From the NCBI GenBank assembly GCA_009926065.1, contig RFPP01000007.1:1-64000 (forward strand): a DNA stretch of 64,000 bases, given 5' to 3'. The stretch comes from Flavobacteriaceae bacterium (lineage in GTDB: Bacteria > Bacteroidota > Bacteroidia > Flavobacteriales > Flavobacteriaceae). A program made the position numbers and the translations under genes. The notes under the pieces were generated by a model. It did no database searches. It was not told the origin of the DNA and saw only the letters and a list, made by a program, of their open reading frames with translations. Below, one piece after another: positions 51,163-61,517 of the stretch. Positions within the stretch are counted from its first letter, which is position 1, and every line of letters starts with the position of its first letter.

Positions 51163-51705
51163 TTAGAATTTGTATCCAAAAGACAATTGAATGTTAGAGT
51201 TTTTTGAATTATTTGATTGTCCAGCAACGTCTTTTTCAACATTTGATAAACCCATTGTGTAACGTAATCCTAAAGACATCGTTTCATTTAAATCATAACC
51301 AGCACCTAAATTAAAACCAAAATCAGTTGAGTTACATTGATCTTTAAAATCTAATGATCCGAATTTAGCTGACATTAAGAAACCTATTTGAGGACCTGCT
51401 TCAATACTGAAAGCATCAGCTACATTATATTTAGCCATAACAGGAATATTAAGGTAATTTAAATTAACGGTACCTAAATCGGTACTCGCACCTTGTCCAG
51501 AATATAATAATTCAGGCTGAATAGCGAATTTATCATTCATCTTGAATTGAGCAAAAACACCTAAATGGAAGGAAGTAATACTTTTAGAACCTTCAGATGA
51601 ATTATTTGACATGTTCAAACCTCCTTTAACACCATATTTAGTGTCTTGAGCATTAGCAAAACTAAATGCGAAAACTGCTACTGCAGTCAATAAAATTTTT
51701 TTCAT
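51163..51705 (-). CDS. Porin-like outer membrane beta-barrel protein
   Basis: Signal MKKILLTAVAVFAFSFANAQ; GVKGGLNMSN; terminal LSFGYKF. Confidence 0.88.
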   Translation of the reverse strand: MKKILLTAVAVFAFSFANAQDTKYGVKGGLNMSNNSSEGSKSITSFHLGVFAQFKMNDKFAIQPELLYSGQGASTDLGTVNLNYLNIPVMAKYNVADAFSIEAGPQIGFLMSAKFGSLDFKDQCNSTDFGFNLGAGYDLNETMSLGLRYTMGLSNVEKDVAGQSNNSKNSNIQLSFGYKF

Positions 51706-51773
51706 ATAAATTATATTTAAAGTTAATATAAATCAAATTTATAGATTATAAACCTAAATAAATAGGAGGGTTT

Positions 51774-51810
51774 TTATAGTTATTAACAATATTATCAACA
51801 ACTTATTAAC
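51774..51810 (-). promoter_or_regulatory. TTATNAAC iterons upstream of OMP gene (x3)
   Basis: TTATTAAC at 51780, TTATCAAC at 51792, TTATTAAC at 51803; 12 and 11 bp spacing. Confidence 0.45.
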
Positions 51811-51846
51811 CATTAAATAATTCAAGTTTTTTTATTTTATTTTATA

Positions 51847-51876
51847 AAAAAAACCACGCCTAAAGCGTGGTTTTAA
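51847..51876. terminator. Intrinsic terminator
   Basis: AAACCACGCCTAAAGCGTGGTTTT. Confidence 0.85.
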
Positions 51877-51893
51877 ATTTTCAAAATTTCTTA

Positions 51894-52433
51894 TTAGAAT
51901 TTGTAAACCAATCCTAATGAAAGGCTAGACATATCTAATCCAATTGTTGTGTTACTTACAGCACTTCCTCCATTTGGAGTCACAGAAACATAACTTAAAC
52001 CAGCTATATTAGCTCTTACTGCAAAATGATTAGATACGAAATAGTTAAGACCATAAGCTAATTGTAATCCCATAGATTTGTAGTCGCCACCATCGGTTCC
52101 AGAACCAAATGCTAATCCTAATGATACATTTGTAGAAAACTGATTTTTAGCATTAAATACATAAGCAGCACCAACTTGAAAATCACTTGATTTTACATTA
52201 CCACTGCTAGCTGTAGAAAATCCAGCTTCTAATGCAATAGCATCAGTTACAAAATACCCAACTGAAGGAGCAAAATTAGTAGCAGTACTTGAACCACTTA
52301 CTGAAGTACTTGAACTACTTACAGTACCAGTAGCGTAAATGTCTCCTTTAGCGAAACCAAAAGACTTAGAATCTTGTGCATTAGCAAAGCTAAATGCGAA
52401 TACTGCAACAGCAGTTAAAATAATTTTTTTCAT
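51894..52433 (-). CDS. Outer membrane beta-barrel protein (tandem relative)
   Basis: Signal MKKIILTAVAVFAFSFANAQ; terminal LSLGLVYKF. Confidence 0.88.
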   Translation of the reverse strand: MKKIILTAVAVFAFSFANAQDSKSFGFAKGDIYATGTVSSSSTSVSGSSTATNFAPSVGYFVTDAIALEAGFSTASSGNVKSSDFQVGAAYVFNAKNQFSTNVSLGLAFGSGTDGGDYKSMGLQLAYGLNYFVSNHFAVRANIAGLSYVSVTPNGGSAVSNTTIGLDMSSLSLGLVYKF

Positions 52434-52502
52434 TTTTGTTTATTTAAAAATTAATAATAGTAAAATTAAATATTTTAAGTACTTGAAATTAATTATGTAA
52501 AG

Positions 52503-52528
52503 TTATAGTTATTAACAAGTTTATTAAC
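52503..52528 (-). promoter_or_regulatory. TTATTAAC iterons upstream of OMP gene (x2)
   Basis: TTATTAAC at 52509 and 52521, 12 bp spacing; shares 16-mer TTATAGTTATTAACAA with 51774-51789. Confidence 0.45.
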
Positions 52529-52680
52529 ATTTCTATATTTCAATCGATTTAGAAGTGATTTTTATTAACAAAAAGATAAGTTAGAAACTAATAACTATCT
52601 AAATCCATCTATTTTTTTTTATAGTTTTAACAATAATACAACAATAATAATCTTCAAGTTTTCATACTTTTACAAAAAAA

Positions 52681-53097
52681 ATGAAAATTATAATCATAAA
52701 CGGCCCAAATTTAAATTTGTTAGGTAAAAGAGAACCTGAAATTTATGGTCAACAAACATTTGAAGATTATTTTACAGGATTAAAAAACAAATATCCAAAC
52801 ATAGAGTTGGTTTATTTTCATAGTAATATAGAAGGTGAGTTAATTTCCAAGATACAAGAGGCTGGATTTATTTACGATGGAATAATTTTAAATGCAGCGG
52901 CTTATACTCATACTTCAGTTGGAATTGGCGATGCAGTAAAAGCAATTTCAACACCTGTAATTGAAGTACATATTTCTAATACTTTCTCCAGAGAAACATT
53001 TAGACATCAATCCTATATCTCGGCAAATGCTAAAGGAGTAATTATAGGATTTGGTTTAAAAAGTTATGAATTGGCTTTACAGGCATTTTTGTCATAA
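52681..53097 (+). CDS. aroQ: Type II 3-dehydroquinate dehydratase
   Basis: IINGPNLNLLGKREPEIYG; HSNIEGELIS; NAAAYTHTSVGIGDA. Confidence 0.97.
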   Translation: MKIIIINGPNLNLLGKREPEIYGQQTFEDYFTGLKNKYPNIELVYFHSNIEGELISKIQEAGFIYDGIILNAAAYTHTSVGIGDAVKAISTPVIEVHISNTFSRETFRHQSYISANAKGVIIGFGLKSYELALQAFLS

Positions 53098-53140
53098 AAT
53101 AATTCGTAACAATTCTGGAACTAATTCGTCGATAAAAAAA

Positions 53141-55636
53141 ATGCAAATCATGAAAAAATTATCCCATTTATTATTATTAGTCTGTATTTCAAATTTTGCT
53201 CAAATTAAAGGAACTGTTTCCGATGAAAATGGAAATCCGCTAGCTTTTGTAACTATTTTTTCGTCAAATACCTACAATGGGACTACCTCAAATGACAACG
53301 GAATATATGAATTAAATATTAAGACAATCGGGAAACACACTATAGTATTTCAATATTTGGGATTCAAAACTCAAAAAATTACTGTAAACGTAGAAAAGTT
53401 ACCCTATTTACTGAATGTAAAAATGATTGAAGAAAATTACACTCTCAATGAAGTTATAATAAATCAAAAAGAAAATCCAGCCAATGAAATTATTCGAAGT
53501 GCTATTGCAAGCAAAAAAGAAAACTCGGATAAAACTGGAAAATTCAAGGCCGACTTTTACTCAAGAGGAATTTTTAAAGTTAAAGATCTTCCAAAGAAAA
53601 TTTTTGGTCAAAAAATTGATCTTGGTGAACAATTAGGTGCGAATATTGATTCAACTGGAAGTGGAATAATCTATTTATCAGAAACTTTTTCAAAAATTTC
53701 TTATGAAAAACCCAACAATTTAAAAGAGAAAATCATAGCTTCAAAAATCAGCGGTAATAATAACGGTTTTAGTTACAATACTGCTGAATCTTCAATGTAT
53801 GATTTTTATAACAACACCATAGATTTCAATATAAGCATGATTTCCCCGATCGCTAATAATGCTTTCAATTATTACAAATATAAATTAGAAGGTACTTTCT
53901 TTGATGAAAACAGACAACAAATTTGTAAAATTAAAGTAATTCCAAAAAGAGATAACGAACCTGTTTTTGAAGGATACCTGTATATTGTTGATGATAGTTG
54001 GGCGATTTACGCAGTTGATTTAGACATTAAAGGCTATAGAATGAAGAACGAATTTTTAGAGTCTATGAATTTAAAACAAAACTATAGTTACAATTCTAAA
54101 AATAAAATTTGGGCAAAAAATTCTCAAAGTTTATCATTCAGTGCAGGAATATTTGGTATTAAATTCAGTGGTAAATTTAATTATGTTTTTAGTAATTATG
54201 AATTTATTAATTCATTCGAGAAAAAAACTTTTGGAAATGAAGTGCTAAGTTTCGAGGAAAACGCAAACAAAAAAGATAGTATCTATTGGAATAAAAACCG
54301 TCCTATTCCTTTAACCAACGAAGAATTTCTAGACTACCGAAAAAAAGATAGTATCTATTTTGTTCGTAATTCAAAAACTTACCTTGATTCAATAGATAAA
54401 AAAAATAATAAATTTAAAATTAGTAATCTGATTTTTGGATATACCTATAAAAACTCTTTTAAAAAAATGAGTTTTAATTACGCTGGATTGATGGACTTAA
54501 GTTCGTTAACTTTTAATACTGTTCAGGGTTATAATATGTCAACCGGTTTTAGTTACTATAAACGCAATGAAGACAAGGGAAAGAGAACAGAGATTAGAGC
54601 CGATATTAATTACGGATTTTCAGAAGATAGAATTCGGGCAACTGGTAGATTTTATCACCAATTTAACAATCAAAATTACTCCAATATATCTATTCTGGGT
54701 GGAACAAAAGTGGAACAATTTAATAGTAATGAACCGATAAGTTCATTTATTAATACTAGTAGCACTCTATTCTTTAAAAGCAATTACATGAAATTGTATA
54801 ATTTAGAATTTATAAGATTAAATTATGGTCAGGATATTGCAAATGGAATTAATATTAATGGAAAAATGGAATACGTTCAGCGAAAACCACTCTTTAATAC
54901 CACCGATTATACCATAATTAAAAATGATATCCCCTATACATCAAACAATCCACTAGATGAAAATGATAATTTAAATCCGGGATTTGAAAAACATAATTTA
55001 GTTAAGATAGTTTTAAATGCAAGAATTAATTTTGGAAACAAATATTATTCTCGCCCAGATGGAAAATTCAATTTTAGAAATGAAAAATACCCAACTCTTT
55101 TCTTTGGTTATGAAAAAGGAATAGCTGCAAGCGATAAAAAATATGAATTTGAACATTTAAGTACTCGTGTATTTTATGATATAAATATGGGAAACAAGGG
55201 TAACCTCGCGTTGAATTTAAAATCAGGTAAATTTTTTAACGCAAATAATATTGCCTTTATGGATTATAAACATTTCAACGGAAATCAAACTCACATAGGT
55301 GGAACTGATCGTTATTTAAATGTGTTTAATTTTATGCCTTATTACACAAATAGTACTAATGAAAGCTATTTTGAAGCTCATATAGAGCATAATGATAGAG
55401 GTTTTTTTACCAATAAAATACCATTAATTAACAAATTAAAATCTACTTTAATAATAGGATTCCATCAATTAGCCGTTCCAAATAGAATTCCATACACAGA
55501 ATATACAATTGGTTTAGACAATTTAGGTTTTGGGAAATTCAAACTTTTTAGATTGGATTATATAAGATCTTATCAAAATGGTTATATTGGAGATGGTGTT
55601 ATTTTTGGTTTAAAAATACTGAATGCGCTTGACTAA
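53141..55636 (+). CDS. DUF5686 / carboxypeptidase-like regulatory domain outer membrane protein
   Basis: Signal MKKLSHLLLLVCISNFAQIKGTVSDENGNPLAFVTI; start moved from 53066, which overlaps aroQ. Confidence 0.88.
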   Translation: MQIMKKLSHLLLLVCISNFAQIKGTVSDENGNPLAFVTIFSSNTYNGTTSNDNGIYELNIKTIGKHTIVFQYLGFKTQKITVNVEKLPYLLNVKMIEENYTLNEVIINQKENPANEIIRSAIASKKENSDKTGKFKADFYSRGIFKVKDLPKKIFGQKIDLGEQLGANIDSTGSGIIYLSETFSKISYEKPNNLKEKIIASKISGNNNGFSYNTAESSMYDFYNNTIDFNISMISPIANNAFNYYKYKLEGTFFDENRQQICKIKVIPKRDNEPVFEGYLYIVDDSWAIYAVDLDIKGYRMKNEFLESMNLKQNYSYNSKNKIWAKNSQSLSFSAGIFGIKFSGKFNYVFSNYEFINSFEKKTFGNEVLSFEENANKKDSIYWNKNRPIPLTNEEFLDYRKKDSIYFVRNSKTYLDSIDKKNNKFKISNLIFGYTYKNSFKKMSFNYAGLMDLSSLTFNTVQGYNMSTGFSYYKRNEDKGKRTEIRADINYGFSEDRIRATGRFYHQFNNQNYSNISILGGTKVEQFNSNEPISSFINTSSTLFFKSNYMKLYNLEFIRLNYGQDIANGININGKMEYVQRKPLFNTTDYTIIKNDIPYTSNNPLDENDNLNPGFEKHNLVKIVLNARINFGNKYYSRPDGKFNFRNEKYPTLFFGYEKGIAASDKKYEFEHLSTRVFYDINMGNKGNLALNLKSGKFFNANNIAFMDYKHFNGNQTHIGGTDRYLNVFNFMPYYTNSTNESYFEAHIEHNDRGFFTNKIPLINKLKSTLIIGFHQLAVPNRIPYTEYTIGLDNLGFGKFKLFRLDYIRSYQNGYIGDGVIFGLKILNALD

Positions 55637-55643
55637 GTAATTT

Positions 55644-56513
55644 TTAATTTGGCTCGATATGAATTAATACATGTCCCAATTCTGCTATATTATTTCGTAA
55701 AGTATCTTTCAATAAATGAGCAATATCATGCCCTTTAGTTACTGAAATATTTCCATCCACCACAGCGTGTAAATCAACATGGTACTTCATTCCTGATTTT
55801 CGAATATAGCATTTTTCGGTATCAATAACTCCTTCAACACTTAAAGATATTTTTCGAATTTTAATTTCTAAATCTTCATATAGATGTTCATCCATAATTT
55901 CTCCTAAAGCTGGTCTAAAAATAAGGTAACTGTTGTATAAAATAAAAAAAGAGGCTGAAAGAGCGGCCCAATCATCAGCTGATTCATATCCTTTTCCTAA
56001 AAACAACGCAATAGAGATTCCTAAAAATGCTGCTACAGATGTAATTGCATCACTTCTATGGTGCCAAGCATCTGCTTTAAGTGAGGAACTATTAGTTTGA
56101 ACACCTTTTTTCATTACCAATCGGTAGGAAAATTCTTTCCAAATAATTATTGCTCCCAAAACAATTAATGTCCATGGCTTCGGCAATTCATGTGGAGTAA
56201 AAATGTTAATTATACTTTTATAGGCAATTATGGCTGCAGAAGTGATTAAGAACCCAACTACCAAAAAAGTAATTAAGGGTTCTACACGACCGTGACCATA
56301 AGGGTGATTTGAATCGGCAGGACGATTAGAATATTTTATACCAAATAAAACTAAAAAAGACGAAAAAATATCTGTAGTCGATTCAATGGCATCTGCAATT
56401 AGCGCATAAGAATTACCAAAAACACCTGCAATACCTTTAATAAGTGCTAAACAAGTATTTCCAACAACACTAAAGTAAGTTGCATTAACAGCAGTTTGTT
56501 CAATTGTTTTCAT
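55644..56513 (-). CDS. Cation diffusion facilitator transporter
   Basis: ALIADAIESTTDIFSS; SNHPYGHGRVEPL; DAWHHRSDAITS. Confidence 0.95.
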   Translation of the reverse strand: MKTIEQTAVNATYFSVVGNTCLALIKGIAGVFGNSYALIADAIESTTDIFSSFLVLFGIKYSNRPADSNHPYGHGRVEPLITFLVVGFLITSAAIIAYKSIINIFTPHELPKPWTLIVLGAIIIWKEFSYRLVMKKGVQTNSSSLKADAWHHRSDAITSVAAFLGISIALFLGKGYESADDWAALSASFFILYNSYLIFRPALGEIMDEHLYEDLEIKIRKISLSVEGVIDTEKCYIRKSGMKYHVDLHAVVDGNISVTKGHDIAHLLKDTLRNNIAELGHVLIHIEPN

Positions 56514-56540
56514 TTTATTTTAGGTAAATCCTAAAAAAAT

Positions 56541-57851
56541 TTAGGCTCTGACGATATTAGCGCCAATTGCTCTCAATCTTTCGTCAATTCTTTCGTAACC
56601 TCTGTCAATTTGTTCAATGTTTTGAATAGTACTAGTCCCTTTAGCTGAAAGGGCAGCAATTAGTAATGAAATTCCGGCACGAATGTCGGGAGAAGACATA
56701 GTTGTAGCTTTCAATTGAGATTGAAAATTGTGTCCCATTACTACTGCTCTATGAGGGTCACAAAGCATTATTTTAGCTCCCATATCTATCAATTTGTCTA
56801 CAAAAAACAATCGGCTTTCAAACATTTTTTGATGAATTAAAACATCCCCTTTAGCTTGAGTAGCAACTACTAAAACTATACTCAATAAATCAGGTGTAAA
56901 TCCTGGCCAGGGCGCGTCTGCAATAGTTAGGATTGAACCATCTATATCGGTTTTTATTTCGTAACCGTCATTGTGAGCTGGAATATAAATATCGTCTCCT
57001 CTTTTTTCAAGAGTAATACCCAATTTTTTGAATGTATTTGGTATAATTCCGAGATTTTCCCAACTTACATTTTTGATAGTAATTTCACTTCTAGTCATAG
57101 CAGCAAGTCCAATCCATGATCCAATTTCTATCATATCTGGAAGAATTGTATGTTTGCAACCATTAAGACTTTCCACTCCTTCAATGGTTAATAAATTAGA
57201 CCCAACGCCAGTAATTTTAGCTCCCATTGAATTCAACATTTTACTTAATTGTTGTAAATAGGGTTCACAAGCAGCGTTATAAACAGTTGTTTTACCTTTA
57301 GCTAAAACAGCAGCCATCAAAATATTTGCTGTACCAGTTACTGAAGCCTCGTCTAATAACATATTGGTTCCTTTCAACCCGTCAGGAGCTTCAACTCCAT
57401 AAAAATGATCTTCTCTATTATATCGAAACTTTGCTCCTAAATTAATAAATCCTTCAAAGTGAGTGTCTAATCTTCTTCTTCCTATTTTATCTCCTCCAGG
57501 CTTTGGAATATATCCTTTTCCAAAACGAGCCAAAAGTGGCCCAACAATCATAATTGAACCCCTCAATGAACCTCCTTCTTTTTTGAATGCTTCTGTTTCA
57601 AGGTAACCTACATTTACTTCATCAGCTTGAAAAGTGATAGAACTAGGTGAATTTCTTTGAATTTTTACTCCTAAATTTCCAAGTAAAGTTATTAATTTGT
57701 TGACATCAATAATGTCAGGAATGTTATTGATAGTGACTTTTTGTGGAGTTAGAAGTACTGCACATAATATTTGTAATGCTTCATTTTTTGCTCCTTGAGG
57801 AGTAATATTTCCTTTAAGTCGAATACCACCTTCAATTTTAAATGTTCCCAT
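56541..57851 (-). CDS. murA: UDP-N-acetylglucosamine 1-carboxyvinyltransferase
   Basis: GNITPQGAKNEALQILCAVLLT; PDIRAGISLLIAALSAKGTS; IDRGYERIDERLRAIGA. Confidence 0.96.
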   Translation of the reverse strand: MGTFKIEGGIRLKGNITPQGAKNEALQILCAVLLTPQKVTINNIPDIIDVNKLITLLGNLGVKIQRNSPSSITFQADEVNVGYLETEAFKKEGGSLRGSIMIVGPLLARFGKGYIPKPGGDKIGRRRLDTHFEGFINLGAKFRYNREDHFYGVEAPDGLKGTNMLLDEASVTGTANILMAAVLAKGKTTVYNAACEPYLQQLSKMLNSMGAKITGVGSNLLTIEGVESLNGCKHTILPDMIEIGSWIGLAAMTRSEITIKNVSWENLGIIPNTFKKLGITLEKRGDDIYIPAHNDGYEIKTDIDGSILTIADAPWPGFTPDLLSIVLVVATQAKGDVLIHQKMFESRLFFVDKLIDMGAKIMLCDPHRAVVMGHNFQSQLKATTMSSPDIRAGISLLIAALSAKGTSTIQNIEQIDRGYERIDERLRAIGANIVRA

Positions 57852-57898
57852 ACTTGAATTAATAAATTTTAAAATAGTTAAATCTTAAATCCAACTAT

Positions 57899-58621
57899 TT
57901 ATAATGATTTTCTGATTTTATTTTTATGATTTTGATTGTTTAATTTACCTGTTTTTGAAATTTTAGGTTTAATATTTGATCCTGATGAATTCGTTTTATT
58001 TGAAATTTTCTTATTTGTTCTCATTAGATCTGAGGTATTCAATAATACTTCATCACTTTGAAGCATATTGATTTTGCCTTCTGAAAGTTCATATAAATGT
58101 TCGAATATAACCTCATCCTTTACGGTGTCTTTGTTCCAGCTCAAATAACTTTTCTTCATATGGTTAGCTATGACTTTCACCAAAGCCGATTTCATTTCTC
58201 CTTCTTCCCATTTATTAGCAATATCAATCATGTATTTAATATTGTTACCATAAAAACGATATTTTGGGAAATTTTGTGGGTAATTTAATAAATCGGGTTT
58301 AAGTTGCAATACTTCGCGTGTTGGAATAGGATATGGTGATTCAACATCTAATTTAAAATCGGACATAATAAATAACTGGTCCCATAATTTATGCTGAAAA
58401 TCCAAAACATCCCGTAAATGTGGATTTAAACTTCCCATTACTTGAATAATATATTTTGCCGCTTTATTTCTTTCAATTGGGTCCTCAATTGCCGTGGCTT
58501 GATCAATCAATTTTTGTAAATGACGACCATATTCGGGAATAATTAAGTGAGGTCTTTCTGAATTGTATTCTAAATTAAATACAACCTCATTAGCAATTTC
58601 TTTTTGATATTTTGGTTCCAT
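57899..58621 (-). CDS. DUF4290-like protein
   Basis: LEYNSERPHLIIPEYGRHLQKLIDQA. Confidence 0.85.
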   Translation of the reverse strand: MEPKYQKEIANEVVFNLEYNSERPHLIIPEYGRHLQKLIDQATAIEDPIERNKAAKYIIQVMGSLNPHLRDVLDFQHKLWDQLFIMSDFKLDVESPYPIPTREVLQLKPDLLNYPQNFPKYRFYGNNIKYMIDIANKWEEGEMKSALVKVIANHMKKSYLSWNKDTVKDEVIFEHLYELSEGKINMLQSDEVLLNTSDLMRTNKKISNKTNSSGSNIKPKISKTGKLNNQNHKNKIRKSL

Positions 58622-58623
58622 AA

Positions 58624-58908
58624 TTAAAGTGAAATTATACCTTCCACAGTTGACACTTCAAGGTATTTGTCTATTATATTTTGTGCATTTTGCATTTGTA
58701 CGTTAATTGAAATACTGGTGTATTTTCCTGTTTTTGATTGTTTAGTATCTATTACGGCCCCCATATTATTGAAAGCATTTTCAACTTTATCTATTTTATA
58801 TTGATCATTTGGAACAATGAATTTAAATAAATATTTTGTAGGCCAGGAAGTATTATTATTTAATTCCAAACGAAGTCTTTCATAAAAATCAGAAGTCTTT
58901 TTATCCAT
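58624..58908 (-). CDS. DUF493 family protein
   Basis: WPTKYLFKFIVPND; KTGKYTSISINVQMQNAQNIIDKYLEVSTVEGIISL. Confidence 0.88.
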   Translation of the reverse strand: MDKKTSDFYERLRLELNNNTSWPTKYLFKFIVPNDQYKIDKVENAFNNMGAVIDTKQSKTGKYTSISINVQMQNAQNIIDKYLEVSTVEGIISL

Positions 58909-59042
58909 ATAAAAATAAAATATAGCAAATATAAGGTAAATAATATGAAATATAAAGTGGTAAAAAATATTAAATCTATGTTTGATAAATATCTTTTAAA
59001 AAACCAATATCTTTGAGTATGTTTGTAATCAAGTTTTAAATT

Positions 59043-59600
59043 GTGCAAAAGAAAATTATAGTTATTATTGGTGGTCCCGGTACTGGAAAAACATCAATTA
59101 TCGATGAGTTAAAAGCCCGAGGTTATTGTTGTTATCCTGAAATTTCTCGTGAGGTAACAATGGAAGCTAAAAAACGAGGTATTGATCAACTATTCTTAGA
59201 ACAACCCTTGCTTTTCAGTGAGTTATTATTGGAAGGTAGAAAAAAACAATATTTAGAAGCTCTCAACGAACCACATCAAATAGTTTTTATAGATCGAGGA
59301 ATTCCAGATGTATTGGCTTACATGCACTATATTGGTGACTCCTACCCTGTTTTTTTTGAAACTGCCTGTATAGAAAATAGTTATTCCGAGGTGTTTATTC
59401 TCCCTCCATGGAAGGAAATTTATGTTGGTGATGAAGCTCGTTATGAAAACTTCGAGCAGTCAGTACTAATTCACCACCATCTTGTTGAAACATATACAAA
59501 ATTTGGCTATAATTTAATTGAAGTTCCAAGAGATAGTCTAGATAATAGAATTCTTTTTATCTTAGATAAAATTAATTTTAACAAAAATATTTTTCCTTAA
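59043..59600 (+). CDS. AAA-type ATPase / nucleoside kinase-like protein
   Basis: GTG start; IGGPGTGKTSIIDEL Walker A; FIDRGIPDVLAYMHY. Confidence 0.85.
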   Translation: MQKKIIVIIGGPGTGKTSIIDELKARGYCCYPEISREVTMEAKKRGIDQLFLEQPLLFSELLLEGRKKQYLEALNEPHQIVFIDRGIPDVLAYMHYIGDSYPVFFETACIENSYSEVFILPPWKEIYVGDEARYENFEQSVLIHHHLVETYTKFGYNLIEVPRDSLDNRILFILDKINFNKNIFP

Positions 59601-59619
59601 AATATTAAAGCACTATTAA

Positions 59620-61515
59620 ATGCCACAAGCGCTAGAAATTCTAAAAAAATATTGGAAACATGATAAGTTTAGATCACTTCAAAAAGAAATTATAGATTCC
59701 GTTTTGAGTGGCCAAGATACATTTGCCTTATTACCAACAGGAGGTGGAAAATCAATTTGTTTTCAAATTCCAGCTATGATGAAAGAAGGTATTTGTTTGG
59801 TAATTTCTCCTTTAATTGCCTTAATCAATGATCAAGTTCAAAATTTACAAAATCTTGATATTAAAACAATTGCATTAACAGGAGGATTAAAATCTGATGA
59901 AATTTCTGTGCTTTTAGACAATTGTAAATTCGGTAATTACAAATTTATTTATCTTTCGCCAGAGCGTTTACAAACGGAATGGATTTTAGAAAGAATCAAA
60001 CAATTACCAATATCTATGATTGCAATTGACGAGGCGCATTGTGTTTCGCAATGGGGGCATGATTTTCGACCTTCTTATTTAAAAATTTCAAATTTAAAAC
60101 TTCATTTTTCAAAAATTCCATTCATTGCCTTAACTGCTTCTGCCACTAAAAGAGTTCAAGACGATGTTATTTTACAATTGGGATTAAAAAATACAGCAAT
60201 TTTTAAAAAATCTTTTAAAAGAGATAATATTGCCTATTATGTTATTGAAGCTGAAGATAAACTATTCATGTTAGAGCAAATTTTAAATAAAAATCCAGAG
60301 CCATCTATTATTTATGTTCGAAATAGAAAATCATGTTTAGATATTTCATCTCAGTTGCAGTCCTTAGGATTTCGTTCAACCTATTACCACGGAGGTTTAT
60401 CTGTTAAAGAAAAAGAAAAAAATATGCAAATTTGGATGTCGGAAGAAGCACAAGTAATTGTTGCTACCAACGCATTTGGAATGGGAATAGATAAAGCAAA
60501 TGTTAAAACCGTAATTCACATTCAACTTCCTGAAAATTTAGAAAATTATTATCAAGAAGCAGGACGGGCCGGAAGAAATGAAGAAAGAGCCTATGCTATT
60601 TTATTGACCAGTACCTATGATAAATTGAATGCTGAAAATCAATTTATTTCTGTTTTACCAGATAAGGATTTCTTAAATAATATGTTTATAAAATTGTGTA
60701 ATTACTTCCAAATTGCTTATGGTGAAGGAATTGAAAATCGATTTACATTTAATTTAAATCAGTTTTGTAACAAATATCAATTTCCAATAATTAAAACCTA
60801 CAATGCCTTACAGTTTTTAGATCGTCAAGGTATAGTCACTTTATCACAGGAATTTTCTGAAAAAGTTACGGTTCAATTTATTATATCCTCGAAAGAAGTT
60901 ATTAGATACATAAGTTTGAATAAACGAGAAGAACCAATTATATTAGCATTACTTCGTACTTATCCAGGAATTCATGAGGTACCGGCTTCAATAAATTTAA
61001 ATTTTATTGCAAAAAAAGCGGAAACAACAGAAGATATCGTGAATTCATTATTATTACAATTAAAAGATAAAGGAATTATTGATTATCAAGCTAAAAGTAA
61101 TGATACCAGTATTATTTTTAATGTAATTCGTGAGGACAATCGAACAATTAATTCCGTATCTAAATATTTAGAAATACAAAATAATTTAAAAAGAAATCAG
61201 TTAAACTCGGTTATTGAATATACCTTTGAAAATTCAAATTGTAAAAGTAAATTCATACTAAATTATTTTGAAGAAAAAATAATTGATGATTGCGGAATTT
61301 GCTCCTATTGTATTTCAAAAGGTAAAAAGACAAATGAAAGTGAAGATTTGAGAGATCAGATTTTATTAATTCTTAAGGAGAAAGGAGCTCAAAATTCAAG
61401 AGAAATACAATATAGTATTAATAAGTCATCAGATGAAATTATCTTTGCATTACAAAACTTATTAGAGAGTGGCAAAATTATATTAACATCCAACAACAGA
61501 TACACCTTAAAATAG
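59620..61515 (+). CDS. recQ: ATP-dependent DNA helicase RecQ-like
   Basis: LPTGGGKSICFQIPA, DEAHCVSQWGHDFRPSY, GMGIDKANVKTVIH, CGICSYC zinc motif. Confidence 0.95.
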   Translation: MPQALEILKKYWKHDKFRSLQKEIIDSVLSGQDTFALLPTGGGKSICFQIPAMMKEGICLVISPLIALINDQVQNLQNLDIKTIALTGGLKSDEISVLLDNCKFGNYKFIYLSPERLQTEWILERIKQLPISMIAIDEAHCVSQWGHDFRPSYLKISNLKLHFSKIPFIALTASATKRVQDDVILQLGLKNTAIFKKSFKRDNIAYYVIEAEDKLFMLEQILNKNPEPSIIYVRNRKSCLDISSQLQSLGFRSTYYHGGLSVKEKEKNMQIWMSEEAQVIVATNAFGMGIDKANVKTVIHIQLPENLENYYQEAGRAGRNEERAYAILLTSTYDKLNAENQFISVLPDKDFLNNMFIKLCNYFQIAYGEGIENRFTFNLNQFCNKYQFPIIKTYNALQFLDRQGIVTLSQEFSEKVTVQFIISSKEVIRYISLNKREEPIILALLRTYPGIHEVPASINLNFIAKKAETTEDIVNSLLLQLKDKGIIDYQAKSNDTSIIFNVIREDNRTINSVSKYLEIQNNLKRNQLNSVIEYTFENSNCKSKFILNYFEEKIIDDCGICSYCISKGKKTNESEDLRDQILLILKEKGAQNSREIQYSINKSSDEIIFALQNLLESGKIILTSNNRYTLK

Positions 61516-61517
61516 AA

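Noticed and set aside
53066-53140. N-terminal extension of the DUF5686 ORF overlapping aroQ
   Set aside because: Signal peptide begins at internal Met (53141/53150); upstream residues are out-of-frame reading of the aroQ end.
58860-59048. 62-aa ORF on - strand
   Set aside because: Hydrophobic, AT-rich translation of the divergent promoter region; no support.
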